DNA of 64,000 bases from JBOCEF01 sp050586345 (GCF_050586345.1 NZ_JBOCEF010000013.1:1-64000), one strand, 5' to 3'. Numbered from the stretch's first letter, positions 51,216-60,163 are shown. Notes: generated by a model not told the origin, from the sequence alone. Program-made: numbers and translations.

Positions 51216-51232
51216 TTGGCACGGGGCCTGCA
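51216..51232 (+). promoter_or_regulatory. Sigma-54 (-24/-12) promoter of dctP
   Basis: TTGGCACGGGGCCTGCA has the invariant GG and GC elements exactly ten bases apart, as required for RpoN promoters. It lies about 95 bases before the dctP ATG and downstream of the dctD gene. Confidence 0.85.
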
Positions 51233-51327
51233 TGGGCTTGTCCGAGCCCCCATCGCGGGGCCGGCGCCGCCCCGACGCGCGGCGTCACGACCCGAAACGA
51301 CCAGCATGATCCCCAGGGAGGACCCCC

Positions 51328-52329
51328 ATGCGCAATCTGATCGCCGCGGCCGCCGCCGCCGTCATCGCCCTTTCCGCCCCGGCCGCCATGGCCGCCTGCG
51401 ACGACGGCGAGATCCTGATCAAGTTCAGCCACGTCACCAACACCGACAAGCACCCCAAGGGCATCGCCGCCACCATGCTGGCCGATCGCGTGAACGCCGA
51501 GATGGACGGCAAGGCGTGCATGGAGGTGTTCCCGAACTCCACCCTCTACAACGACGACGCCGTGCTGAAGGCGATGCTGGCGGGCGACGTGCAGATGGCC
51601 GCCCCGTCCCTGTCGAAATTCGAGAAGTTCACCAAGAAGTTCCGCCTGTTCGACCTGCCCTTCATGTTCAAGAACATCAACGCGGTGGATGAGTTCCAGA
51701 ACTCCGAGGCCGGGCAGAAGCTGCTGAATTCCATGACCCGCCGCGGCCTGCAGGGCCTCGCCTACTGGCACAACGGCATGAAGCAGATGTCGGCCAACAA
51801 GCCGCTGCTCGTCCCCTCGGACGCCGCCGGGCTGAAGTTCCGCGTGCAGTCCTCGGACGTGCTGGTCGCGCAGATGGAGGCCATGGGCGCCTCGCCGCAG
51901 AAGATGGCGTTCTCGGAGGTCTATGGCGGCCTGCAGACCGGCGTCGTGCAGGGCCAGGAGAACACCTGGTCGAACATCTGGGGCAAGAAGTTCTTCGAGG
52001 TGCAGGACGGCATCACCGAGACCGACCACGGCATCATCGACTATCTCGTCGTCACCTCGGTCGACTTCTGGGACGGCCTGCCCGATGACGTGCGCACCCA
52101 GCTCAAGACCATCCTCGACGAGGTGACCGCGGCCCGGAACTCCGAGTCCACCAAGGTCAACATGGCCGCCAAGCAGTCGATCATCGACGCCGGCGGCGTG
52201 GTGCGCGAGCTGACCGACGCCCAGCGCGCCGAGTGGGTCGCCACCATGAAGCCGGTCTGGTCGAAATTCGAGGGCGACGTGGGCGCCGACGCCATCGAGG
52301 CCGCCCAGGCGATCAACGCCAAGCACTGA
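51328..52329 (+). CDS. dctP: TRAP transporter substrate-binding protein DctP
   Basis: A 333-residue periplasmic binding protein with a signal peptide (cleavage near APAAMA). Family motifs include IKFSHVTNTDKHPKG, TLYNDDAVLKAMLAGDVQM, YWHNGMKQMSANK, LKFRVQSSDVLVAQ and VYGGLQTGVVQGQENTWSN. The Arg of LKFRVQSS should contact the carboxylate of the ligand. With DctB/DctD upstream the ligand is probably a C4-dicarboxylate such as succinate or malate. GGGAGG precedes the ATG. Confidence 0.96.
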   Translation: MRNLIAAAAAAVIALSAPAAMAACDDGEILIKFSHVTNTDKHPKGIAATMLADRVNAEMDGKACMEVFPNSTLYNDDAVLKAMLAGDVQMAAPSLSKFEKFTKKFRLFDLPFMFKNINAVDEFQNSEAGQKLLNSMTRRGLQGLAYWHNGMKQMSANKPLLVPSDAAGLKFRVQSSDVLVAQMEAMGASPQKMAFSEVYGGLQTGVVQGQENTWSNIWGKKFFEVQDGITETDHGIIDYLVVTSVDFWDGLPDDVRTQLKTILDEVTAARNSESTKVNMAAKQSIIDAGGVVRELTDAQRAEWVATMKPVWSKFEGDVGADAIEAAQAINAKH

Positions 52330-52357
52330 TCGGGCCCGTCCCGATCCAGCGCGCCTT

Positions 52358-52380
52358 CCGGCCGGGTCCGTCCCGGCCGG
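52358..52380 (+). terminator. Stem-loop between dctP and dctQ
   Basis: CCGGCCGGG and CCCGGCCGG form a 9-bp stem with loop TCCGT and no T tract. It may protect the dctP mRNA end or cause partial termination, which would give more binding protein than membrane subunits. Confidence 0.55.
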
Positions 52381-52572
52381 GAGCAGGGCCCGGAACGCGC
52401 CGCCAGAGCGCCCGGCCCGACCGGACTTTCCTTTCCGAACGAGTGGACAGGCCGCCGCGGCGGGGCGCTTCGCCCCGCCCGGCGCGCGCCCGCCGCCGCG
52501 CCGCCGCCGCCCTGCCGCCGCCCCGCGCGCCCTTCGCCCGCGCAGGCGCCCCCGAGGAGCCCCGAGGACCCC

Positions 52573-53286
52573 ATGACACCGCAAGCCCCCGCATCGCGGC
52601 TTGGCCGCGCCATCGATTCCGCCGAGGAGACGCTGATCGCGATCACCATCGGCGCGATGACCCTGATCACCTTCGCCAACGTCGTCGCCCGCTTCGGCTT
52701 CAACGACAACATCCTCTGGGCGCTGGAAATGACCAGCTTCCTGTTCGCCTGGCTGGTGCTTCTGGGCGCCAGCTACGCGGTCAAGAAGAACGCCCATCTC
52801 GGCGTCGACGCGCTGGTCAACCTGTTCGGCCCCGCAGGGCGCCGGGCCCTCGGCCTGCTCGCCGGGGTGCTGAGCGTGCTCTACGCCGCGCTGCTGCTGA
52901 AGGGCGGCTGGGACTTCTTCGCCCCCTTCGCCAACCTCTCGCCGACCTCGGGGCGGTTCATCCCCACGGGGTTCGAGGACGTGCGCGGCCAGGGCTGGTA
53001 CGAATCCCTCGACATCGACATGCCCGCCTTCCTCAACCCCCTCTTCTCCGAGTGGTTCAACGAGGGCGAGCGCTACGAGAAGATCCCGCTGCTGATCCCC
53101 TACGCGGCGCTGCCCGTGGGCATGGCGCTGCTGCTGCTGCGCTTCGTGCAGGCCACGATCCGCATCTGGACGGGCGAGAGCCTGATGCTGATCGCCAGCC
53201 ACGAGGCGGAGGACGCGGTCGAGGAAGCCTCGCGCAACGCCGACAAAGACGAAGACGGGGATGACGCCCCGCGCAAGGAGGCCTGA
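52573..53286 (+). CDS. dctQ: TRAP transporter small membrane subunit DctQ
   Basis: A 237-residue protein with four hydrophobic segments and the family motifs NVVARFGFNDNILWALEM and FAWLVLLGASYAVKKNAHLGVD. A long loop (about residues 120-160) and a charged, acidic tail (NADKDEDGDDAPRKEA) make it longer than usual DctQ proteins (about 170-230). It pairs with DctM in the inner membrane. It ends four bases before dctM. The 243-base gap after dctP is wide for such operons. Confidence 0.92.
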   Translation: MTPQAPASRLGRAIDSAEETLIAITIGAMTLITFANVVARFGFNDNILWALEMTSFLFAWLVLLGASYAVKKNAHLGVDALVNLFGPAGRRALGLLAGVLSVLYAALLLKGGWDFFAPFANLSPTSGRFIPTGFEDVRGQGWYESLDIDMPAFLNPLFSEWFNEGERYEKIPLLIPYAALPVGMALLLLRFVQATIRIWTGESLMLIASHEAEDAVEEASRNADKDEDGDDAPRKEA

Positions 53287-53289
53287 GCC

Positions 53290-55071
53290 ATGGACGTCGC
53301 CCTTCTTTTCGCGATGATCATCGCGATGCTGCTGATCGGCGCGCCGATCGCGGTCGCGCTGGGGCTCAGCTCCACCGTCTTCCTGCTGCTCTACTCCGAC
53401 AGCTCGCTCGGCTCCATCGCCCAGACGCTGTTCGACGCCATGGCCGGGCACGCCACGCTGCTGGCGATCCCGTTCTTCATCCTCGCCTCCTCCTACATGT
53501 CCACCGGGGGCGTGGCGAAACGCATCATCCGCTTCGCCATCGCGCTGGTCGGCCACCTGCCGGGCGGCCTCGCCATCGCGGGCGTGGTGGCCTGCATGAT
53601 GTTCGCCGCCCTGTCGGGCTCCTCCCCGGCCACGGTGGTCGCGGTCGGGTCCATCGTCATCGCCGGCATGCGCCAGGTGGGCTACACCAAGGACTTCGCC
53701 GCGGGCGTGATCTGCAACGCGGGCACGCTCGGGATCCTGATCCCGCCCTCGATCGTCATGGTCGTCTACGCCACCGCCACCGAGGTGTCGGTCGGCCGCA
53801 TGTTCATGGCGGGCGTGATCCCGGGCCTGCTGGCGGGCGTTATGCTGATGATCGGCATCTACGTGGCCGCCCGTGTGCGCAACCTGCCCAAGGGCGACTG
53901 GCCCGGCTGGGGCGAGGTGATGACCGCGGCGCTCGACGCCTCCTGGGGCCTGTTCCTGATCGTCATCATCCTCGGCGGCATCTATGGCGGCGTGTTCACG
54001 CCGACCGAGGCCGCCGCCGTCTCGGCCGTCTACGCCTTCTTCGTGGCGATGTTCATCTATCGCGACATGGGCCCGCTGGCGGGCAAGCCCTGGCTGCAGG
54101 AGGGCGAGCGCGCGGTGGGCGAGCTCGGCGCGCGGATCTGGGGCTTCGCCATCGTCGCGGTGATCCTGTACCTGTCGCTGTCGCTGATGCTGGGCTTCGC
54201 GGCCTGGATGGCGCTGGTCGGGGCCGCGGGCTTCACCGCGGTGATCCTGTTCGCGGGGCGCCTGCTGGCGCTCGGCGGCCAGGCGGGCGAGCGGGCGGTG
54301 ATGCTGCTGATCGCGGCGCTGACCGTGGTTCCGTCGCTGATCGCGCTGTTCGCGGGCGTCTCCGTCGGGGCCACCGTCGGCCTGGCGCTGTTCCTGTTCG
54401 TCGCCGCCGCCCTGCTGGCCTTCGCCCTGCGCGAGGCGGGGGACAAGCTGGCCGCGACCGGCCAGGACTTCAACGCCTCGCTCGGCCTCGGCGGCAAGGC
54501 CATCGCCCGCGGGCTGGGGCAGCTGGCGCTGCTGTTCTTCCCCGCCGCGATGTCCAAGGCCAACCGCGACTCGCTGTTCGAGGGCGGCAAGCTGACCGTC
54601 ACGCTGCTGTTCATCATCGCCAACGCGCTGATCCTCAAGCACGTTCTGACGGATGAGCAGATCCCCCAGCAGATCGCGTCCTCGATGCTCGAGGCCGGGT
54701 TCGGGCCGATCATGTTCCTGGTGATCGTCAACGTGATCCTGCTGATCGGCGGCCAGTTCATGGAGCCGTCGGGCCTGATCATCATCGTGGCGCCGCTGGT
54801 GTTCCCGATCGCGATCAGCCTCGGGATCGACCCGATCCATCTCGGCATCATCATGGTGGTGAACATGGAGATCGGGATGATCACGCCGCCCGTGGGCCTC
54901 AACCTCTTCGTCACCTCGGGCGTGGCGGGGATGCCGATGATGCGGGTGGTCAAGGCCGCCCTGCCCTGGCTGGCGATCCTGTTCGTGTTCCTGATCATGG
55001 TCACCTACATCCCCTGGCTGTCGACCTGGCTGCCGACGACCTTCATGGGGCCGGAGATCGTGGTGAAGTAA
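53290..55071 (+). CDS. dctM: TRAP transporter large membrane subunit DctM, with inserted segment
   Basis: A 593-residue transporter subunit, about 150 residues longer than the usual DctM of about 430. The conserved parts are normal: FALSGSSPATVVAVGSIVI-type segment, GTLGILIPPSIVMVVY, IYGGVFTPTEAAAVSAVYAFF, FIIANALILKHVLT and PPVGLNLFV. Between FIYRDM (about 260) and EGGKLTVTLLF (about 431) lies an extra piece of about 165 residues with roughly four hydrophobic helices. The protein uses a sodium gradient to move the DctP-delivered substrate across the inner membrane. Confidence 0.94.
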   Translation: MDVALLFAMIIAMLLIGAPIAVALGLSSTVFLLLYSDSSLGSIAQTLFDAMAGHATLLAIPFFILASSYMSTGGVAKRIIRFAIALVGHLPGGLAIAGVVACMMFAALSGSSPATVVAVGSIVIAGMRQVGYTKDFAAGVICNAGTLGILIPPSIVMVVYATATEVSVGRMFMAGVIPGLLAGVMLMIGIYVAARVRNLPKGDWPGWGEVMTAALDASWGLFLIVIILGGIYGGVFTPTEAAAVSAVYAFFVAMFIYRDMGPLAGKPWLQEGERAVGELGARIWGFAIVAVILYLSLSLMLGFAAWMALVGAAGFTAVILFAGRLLALGGQAGERAVMLLIAALTVVPSLIALFAGVSVGATVGLALFLFVAAALLAFALREAGDKLAATGQDFNASLGLGGKAIARGLGQLALLFFPAAMSKANRDSLFEGGKLTVTLLFIIANALILKHVLTDEQIPQQIASSMLEAGFGPIMFLVIVNVILLIGGQFMEPSGLIIIVAPLVFPIAISLGIDPIHLGIIMVVNMEIGMITPPVGLNLFVTSGVAGMPMMRVVKAALPWLAILFVFLIMVTYIPWLSTWLPTTFMGPEIVVK

Positions 55072-55170
55072 CCGCGCCGCGCATGGCGGACCGGGACGCC
55101 CGGCGGGGAAAACCTCGCCGGGCGTTCGTTTTTGGCGTATGCCCGGGGGAACCCGGATCCGGAGGCCGCC

Positions 55171-55794
55171 ATGACCCTCGCCCCCCTCGCCCTCGTCTAC
55201 TGGCTCGACCTGCTCGGGACCTTCGTCTTCGCGCTGTCGGGGGCGACGCTGGCGGTGCGCAAGGGGATGGACGCGTTCGGGATCGCGGTGATGGCGCTGG
55301 CCGCCGCCCTGGCCGGAGGGGTCGCGCGCGACGTGATGCTGGGCGCGACGCCGGTGGCCGCGCTGGCGGACCCGACCTATCTCGCGGTCGCGCTGGCCGC
55401 GGGGGCGCTGGCCTTCTTCGCCCACCGGGGGATCGAGCTTCTGTCCCGCCCGGTGATGGTGCTCGACGCCATGGGCCTCGGGCTGTTCGCCGTCGCGGGC
55501 TGCCGCAAGGCGCTGGGGATGGGGCTGGAGCCGCTGCCCGCGGCGCTGCTCGGGGTGCTCTCGGCGATCGGCGGGGGGGTGGCGCGGGACCTGCTGGCGG
55601 GCGAGACGCCGCGGGTGCTGTGCGAGGACGTCTACGCGCTCGCCGCCCTGCTGGGCGCGGGGGTGGTGGTGATCGGCGACGGGCTGGGCCTGCCCTTCGC
55701 GCCGGTCGGCCTCGGGGCCGCGGCGCTGGCGGCGGGGGTGCGGGTGATGTCCGTGCGCCGCGGCTGGCAGGCGCCCCGGCCGAAGGGACGCTGA
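55171..55794 (+). CDS. TRIC-type (UPF0126/YadS) membrane channel protein
   Basis: A 207-residue protein with about seven hydrophobic segments and the internal repeat of the family: ALAGGVARDVMLG in the first half and AIGGGVARDLLAGETP in the second. Prokaryotic TRIC proteins are trimeric cation (mainly potassium) channels, although many members were first described as UPF0126. GGAGG precedes the ATG at 55171. It follows the TRAP operon by 99 bases; any link is unproven. Confidence 0.88.
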   Translation: MTLAPLALVYWLDLLGTFVFALSGATLAVRKGMDAFGIAVMALAAALAGGVARDVMLGATPVAALADPTYLAVALAAGALAFFAHRGIELLSRPVMVLDAMGLGLFAVAGCRKALGMGLEPLPAALLGVLSAIGGGVARDLLAGETPRVLCEDVYALAALLGAGVVVIGDGLGLPFAPVGLGAAALAAGVRVMSVRRGWQAPRPKGR

Positions 55795-55946
55795 CGGAGG
55801 CCGCGCCCCGCGCCCCGCGCCCGCGCCGCCGGCGAAACCAGACCTTTTCCCGGCGCAACAAAACTTGACCCCGGCGCGCGCCTGCGCCCCCTTTCCCTTG
55901 TCCCCGGCCCGCCCGATGCTGGCCGCCCACCCCGAAGGAGGCCCCC

Positions 55947-56279
55947 TTGCGCGCCCACCTGTTCCTGATCGCCGCCGTCGCGGCCGAGGTGATCGCCACC
56001 ACCGCGCTCGCGCGCTCCAACGGCTTCACCCGCCTGTGGCCCAGCGTGGTCTGCGTGGTCGGCTACGCGCTCGCGTTCTGGCTGCTGGCCGAACCGCTCA
56101 AGACCATCCCCACCGGCGTGGTCTACGCGATCTGGTCCGGCCTCGGGGTGGTGCTGATCGCCCTCGTCGGCTGGCTCTGGGCCGGGCAGGTCCTGGACCT
56201 TCCGGCGATCCTCGGCCTCGCGCTCATCCTCGCGGGGGTGCTGGTGATCAACCTGTTCTCGCACAGCGTCTCGCACTGA
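55947..56279 (+). CDS. Small multidrug resistance (SMR) family exporter
   Basis: A 110-residue protein with four membrane helices. The conserved Glu of helix 1 is at residue 14 (AVAAEVIATTALARS). GVVYAIWSGLGVVLI and AILGLALILAGVLVINL are typical of the EmrE/Sug branch. The drug-type Glu and the exact length favour a quaternary-ammonium exporter over a guanidinium exporter. It starts at TTG with AAGGAG eight bases upstream. Confidence 0.92.
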   Translation: MRAHLFLIAAVAAEVIATTALARSNGFTRLWPSVVCVVGYALAFWLLAEPLKTIPTGVVYAIWSGLGVVLIALVGWLWAGQVLDLPAILGLALILAGVLVINLFSHSVSH

Positions 56280-56304
56280 CGCCCCCGCCATTCCGGAGAC
56301 CCCC

Positions 56305-56982
56305 ATGCCAGACGCCCCCCGCGCCATCTTCGACCTCGACGGCACCCTGATCGACAGCGTCCACGCCCTGCGCGTGGCCGGCCTGTCCCTGCTGGAGGAG
56401 CTGGGGCGGGAGCCGGTGGACGTCGCCACCTACAAGACCTTCGTCGGCAAGGGCCAGAAGGTGCAGGTGGAGCGGCTGCTGACCCATACCGGCGGCATCC
56501 CGGACGGCGATGTCGAGCCGTGGCTGGCGAAGTACCGCGCCGCCTATGACCCGCGCGCGGGCGGCGCCGGGCCCTATCCCGGCGCGGTCGCGGCGCTGCG
56601 GGCGCTGGCCGATGCGGGTTGGCGGATCGGGGTCTGCACCCAGAAGCCCGAGGGCAAGGCGCGGCTCGCCCTCTCGGCCTTCGGTTTCGACATGGTGGAG
56701 AGCGTGGTCGGCGGCGACACCATCCCCGGCGCGCTGAAGCCCGATCCGCGCCTGCTGGAACGCGCGCTGGCCCCGCTCGGGGCGGGCGAGGCGATCTATG
56801 TCGGGGATTCCGAGACCGACGCCGAGACGGCGCAGAACGGCGGCCTGCCCTTCATCCTGCACCTGAACGGCTACCGGCATTCGAGCCCCGACGCCCTGCT
56901 GCCCACCGCGCGGTTCGACGACTGGGCCGACCTGCCCGCCCTCGCCGCGCAGGTGGTGGCGGAGCATGACCCGGCAGGCTGA
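56305..56982 (+). CDS. gph: Phosphoglycolate phosphatase-like HAD hydrolase
   Basis: A 225-residue haloacid-dehalogenase phosphatase. The motif I FDLDGTLIDS gives the nucleophile Asp 10 and Asp 12; motif II is in GVCTQKPEGKARLAL; motif III is GALKPDPR; motif IV is YVGDSETDAETAQ. A helical cap at about 20-80 is of the Gph type. It probably removes phosphate from 2-phosphoglycolate made by Rubisco oxygenation or DNA repair. It follows the SMR gene by 25 bases. Confidence 0.87.
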   Translation: MPDAPRAIFDLDGTLIDSVHALRVAGLSLLEELGREPVDVATYKTFVGKGQKVQVERLLTHTGGIPDGDVEPWLAKYRAAYDPRAGGAGPYPGAVAALRALADAGWRIGVCTQKPEGKARLALSAFGFDMVESVVGGDTIPGALKPDPRLLERALAPLGAGEAIYVGDSETDAETAQNGGLPFILHLNGYRHSSPDALLPTARFDDWADLPALAAQVVAEHDPAG

Positions 56983-57026
56983 GCGCCGCCCTCAAGACGC
57001 ATTCAACGACGTCAGGACACTTTCAG

Positions 57027-57051
57027 GGCCGCGCGGGTTTTCCGCGCGGCC
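57027..57051 (+). terminator. Stem-loop after gph
   Basis: GGCCGCGCGG and CCGCGCGGCC form a perfect 10-bp stem with loop GTTTT, followed by TTCGCG. The T tract is short, so termination strength is uncertain. Confidence 0.6.
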
Positions 57052-57125
57052 TTCGCGCTCTTCCGCGCCCGCGCTTTTCCACGCCCTTTCTTTTTCCACG
57101 GGCCCTTTCGCCCCCGGAGGCCCCC

Positions 57126-57810
57126 ATGCGCCGCCACGCCCGGGGTCGACGACCTGCGCGCCGCCCTCGTGACCTTCCAGGATGCGCAGAGCGGGCGGAA
57201 CGAGCCCGATCTCGACCCCGATGACGCCATCCCGACCCGCGGCAGCACCGTCCGCCAGCAGATGACGACCGATTTCGCCGCCGTGCAGGCCGGTTTCAAC
57301 GGGGTCGATACCTACAGCGCCTCGAACGAGGCCCTCACCGCGGTCGACCTCTAACCTGCCCGACGGCCTGTATGGCGACCGCGCGGGCTGGTCCGACGGC
57401 GCCATCAAGACCACCGTGCTGATGAACAACGACCTCGCGCGGGACCGCGCCTGGTTCGCCGGGCAGGAGGCCTGGCTCGGCGCCCGCTCGGACCAGACCG
57501 GGGTGCTGCTGAACATCCTCACCCAGGCCGCCTGTTTCGACACCCGGGAGCCCGCCTCGCGCCCCCTCGGCGCCCCGGGCGATCCCCTGGCGCCGTTCGA
57601 CATGGAGCCGATGCTCCGCCGCCTGGAGCAGCACCCGACCATTCCCGACCTAGTCTACCAGCGCCCGGCGACGCTGGAGGAGACGGCGGACGTGTTCCGC
57701 ATGATCGGGGAAGTGAAGGGGCGGGAGATGCTGGACCACGGCGTCGTCACCGCGGCGCTGGGGGCGGCGGGGCTGACGCGCCCCCCCGCGACGGATTTTC
57801 CCCACGGGGC
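57126..57810 (+). pseudogene. Frameshifted gene remnant of unknown function
   Basis: GGAGG and ATG at 57126 look like a real start, but protein-like sequence continues in a different frame (ATPGVDDLRAALVTFQDAQSG ... FNGVDTYSASNEALTAVDL) to a TAA at 57352. Sequence that continues it (NLPDGLYGDRAGWSDGAIK ... VLMNNDLARDRAWFAGQEAW ... RRLEQHPTIPDLVYQRP) is in a third frame up to about 57790. Two shifts are therefore needed to give one protein of about 220 residues. I do not recognise the family. It is either a decayed gene or carries sequencing errors; it runs into the fghA start. Confidence 0.6.
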
Positions 57811-57897
57811 GCCGCCGGACGGCTTGCGCCCGCGGCGCGCTCCGGGTTTGTTGACGCCGCAACGCCACACCCGACGCCAACCCCCGGGGGAAGATCC

Positions 57898-58719
57898 ATG
57901 GACACCATTTCCGACCAGCGCGCCTTCGGCGGCCGCCAGCTCGTGCTGCGCCACAAGGCCGAGACGACGGCCTGCGACATGACCTTCTCGGTCTTCACCC
58001 CGCCGCAGAAGGGCCCGCGCCCGGCGGTGATGTACCTCTCGGGGCTCACCTGCTCCCACGCCAACTGCACCGAGAAGGGCGGCTTCCAGCGCATCGCCGC
58101 GGACCTGGGCCTGATCGTGATCTGCCCAGACACCTCGCCGCGCGGCGAGGGCGTGGCCGATGACGAGGGCTATGACCTCGGGCAGGGCGCGGGCTTCTAC
58201 GTGGACGCGACCGAGGCCCCCTGGGCCCCGCATTTCCAGATGGAGAGCTACATCACGCGCGAGCTGCCCGAGCTGGTGCGCGGCGCGTTCGACATCTCCG
58301 CCATGGGGGTGTTCGGGCATTCCATGGGCGGGCACGGCGCGCTGACCCTGGCGATGCGCCACCCGGGGCTGTTCGGCTCGGTCTCGGCCTTCGCGCCCAT
58401 CGTCTCGCCGCTGAACTGCCCCTGGGGCGAGAAGGCGATGACCGCTTACCTGGGCGCCGACCGCAAGGCCTGGGAAGGGCACGATGCCTGCGCCCTGGTG
58501 AAGGCCCGCGGGTTCGAGGGCGAGATCCTGGTGGACCAGGGCATGGCCGACAACTTCCTGGCCGGAGAGCTGAAGACCCACCTGTTCCAGCAGGCCTGCG
58601 CCGAGGCCGGGCAGGCGGCGACGATCCGGATGCAGGCGGGCTACGACCACTCCTACTACTTCATCGCCAGCTTCATGGAAGACCACCTGCGCCACCACGC
58701 CGCCGCGCTGGCGGGGTGA
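57898..58719 (+). CDS. fghA: S-formylglutathione hydrolase
   Basis: A 273-residue alpha/beta hydrolase of the esterase D type. MYLSGLTCSHANCTEKGGFQ is the oxyanion-side signature, GHSMGGHGA carries Ser 142, and DQGMADNFL and GYDHSYYFI give the Asp and His. It hydrolyses S-formylglutathione to formate and glutathione, the second step of glutathione-dependent formaldehyde oxidation. GGGGGAAG precedes the ATG. The partner alcohol/formaldehyde dehydrogenase is not next to it. Confidence 0.96.
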   Translation: MDTISDQRAFGGRQLVLRHKAETTACDMTFSVFTPPQKGPRPAVMYLSGLTCSHANCTEKGGFQRIAADLGLIVICPDTSPRGEGVADDEGYDLGQGAGFYVDATEAPWAPHFQMESYITRELPELVRGAFDISAMGVFGHSMGGHGALTLAMRHPGLFGSVSAFAPIVSPLNCPWGEKAMTAYLGADRKAWEGHDACALVKARGFEGEILVDQGMADNFLAGELKTHLFQQACAEAGQAATIRMQAGYDHSYYFIASFMEDHLRHHAAALAG

Positions 58720-58754
58720 GGACCGGGCCCCGGCGCCCGGGGCATGGAACGACG

Positions 58755-58786
58755 AAAGGGGCGGCCCCGGCGGGCCGCCCCTTTTT
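58755..58786. terminator. Terminator between fghA and the sugar transferase
   Basis: A perfect 12-bp stem, AAAGGGGCGGCC with GGCCGCCCCTTT, loop CCGGCG, followed by TT to make TTTTT. It can act on both converging genes. Confidence 0.9.
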
Positions 58787-58811
58787 CATGTCCCGCCCCG
58801 CGGCGGCGGCG

Positions 58812-59489
58812 TCAGACGCCGGTCTGGCGCATCATCACCCCGAAGGTGCGGAAGATGAGGACGAGGTCGATGCCCATCGACATCTCGCGCGCATAGCGGG
58901 CGTCGTCGATGGCGCGCGCGGCGAAGGAGCTGTCGTTGCGATCCCCGGTCTGCCAGAAGCAGGTCAGGCCCGGGCGCATGGTGTAGTAGGCGCCGCCCGG
59001 GTACATCTCGGCCTGCTCGGGCATGAACGGGCGCGGGCCGACCAGCGACATGTCCCCGCGCAGCACGTTCCACAGCTGCGGCAGCTCGTCGAGCGAGGAC
59101 TTGCGCAGCACGCCGCCCCAGCGGGTGATGCGCGGGTCGCGGCGCAATTTCTGGCAGCGGTCCCACTCGGCCTTCGCGGCCGGGTCGGCGTCGAGATAGT
59201 CGGCCAGCGCCTTGTCGGCGTCCACGACCATCGAGCGCAGCTTCCACAGGTTGAACAGCTTGCCGTCCTTGCCGACCCGTTTCTGGTAGTAGAAGGCCGG
59301 TCCGCCGTCGGTACGCACCAGCAGGGCGAGGAACAGGATGACGGGCGCCACCATGGGCGCGGCGAGCAGGACGAGGACAATATCCATCGCCCGCTTGCCG
59401 AAGCGCCGGTATGCGCCGCCGCGGGACAGGGCGATCGCCTCGGCCTCCGCGGGCGCAGCCTGCGCGTCTGATCTTACAGATTGGAGCAA
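58812..59489 (-). CDS. Bacterial sugar transferase (phosphoglycosyltransferase)
   Basis: A PF02397 initiator. AYRRFGKRAMDIVLVLLAAPMVA contains the re-entrant membrane helix. KLRSMVVDADKAL, GGVLRKSSLDELPQLWNVLRGD, MSLVGPRPFM and RPGLTCFWQTGDRND are the catalytic signatures. It moves a sugar-1-phosphate to undecaprenyl phosphate to start polysaccharide synthesis at the inner membrane. I chose TTG at 59489 (225 residues, GGGGG upstream) because codon use becomes unlike a gene upstream of it; an in-frame ATG at 59684 would add 65 residues. It opens the polysaccharide locus. Confidence 0.88.
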   Translation of the reverse strand: MLQSVRSDAQAAPAEAEAIALSRGGAYRRFGKRAMDIVLVLLAAPMVAPVILFLALLVRTDGGPAFYYQKRVGKDGKLFNLWKLRSMVVDADKALADYLDADPAAKAEWDRCQKLRRDPRITRWGGVLRKSSLDELPQLWNVLRGDMSLVGPRPFMPEQAEMYPGGAYYTMRPGLTCFWQTGDRNDSSFAARAIDDARYAREMSMGIDLVLIFRTFGVMMRQTGV

Positions 59490-60163
59490 AACAACCCCCG
59501 GTTCATGATCAATAAGGTCCAGAGAAACCTGAACTGTCAGAGCATTGAGGCCCGGCCCCGAAAGAACGGTTTTCCGCGCCCCGCCTCCGACGTCCCACCG
59601 TCGGGGGCGCGGCGCCCGCCGCTTGATGGCTGGCCGAGTCCATCCCACGCCCCAAATCAGACCATAAATGCCCCCACCGCTCAACTGCTTTCCGCCAGCG
59701 CATTTAATGCTTTAGACGCGGCTGCACGCGCGCTGAACGGCGCCAATAAAGAAAGTACAATCCATGTGAATTAAGTGAATAGCGCGGTCATGACGCGCGA
59801 GTCGTCCCGGCGCAAGACGGCTATGCGCGCCGCGAATATCGGTCGCGTTCAGGGTGCATTCAGACGCCCGCCGCGGCGGCGCGTCGCCGCAGGCGCCCCG
59901 GCGGGCGGGGAACCACGGGCGCGGCGCAGGGCTTCGACCCGCCCCGCGCCGGGGTCGAAACCCCCTCGCGAAGCCCTCCGCGACGCCCCGGGGGGCGCCC
60001 CCGCGGGCGCCGGACCGCCCCGCGGCGCGGCGCCCGGGGTGCGGCGCCTCGGCAACGGGGCGGGACTTTCCGCCATCCCCGGCGCCGCGCCCGGCGGCGC
60101 GACCGTGGAAAACGGCGCCGTCATCGGGCAACACTTCGGCAAAAGACTTGATGCATCGCGACA
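59490..60163. promoter_or_regulatory. Divergent regulatory region of the polysaccharide locus
   Basis: About 670 bases. The part from about 59,640 to 59,830 is AT-rich for this genome (for example AATTAAGTGAATAG at 59769-59782) and probably holds the divergent promoters and regulator sites. The part from 59,860 to 60,110 is extremely GC-rich with no convincing protein. A frame at 59775-60185 is Arg/Pro/Ala noise. Confidence 0.5.

Noticed and set aside
51199..55425. A 1,408-codon open frame on the minus strand opposite dctP-dctQ-dctM
   Set aside because: It is antisense to clearly conserved genes, rich in His/Arg/Asp/Gly, and arises from the lack of stops in GC-rich codon use. Similar long antisense frames opposite dctB, dddL-ACAD and phaC regions were rejected for the same reason.
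59490..59684. N-terminal extension of the sugar transferase from ATG 59684
   Set aside because: Third codon positions are not GC-biased there, unlike the rest of the gene, and homologues start close to the YRRFGKR segment; kept only as an alternative.
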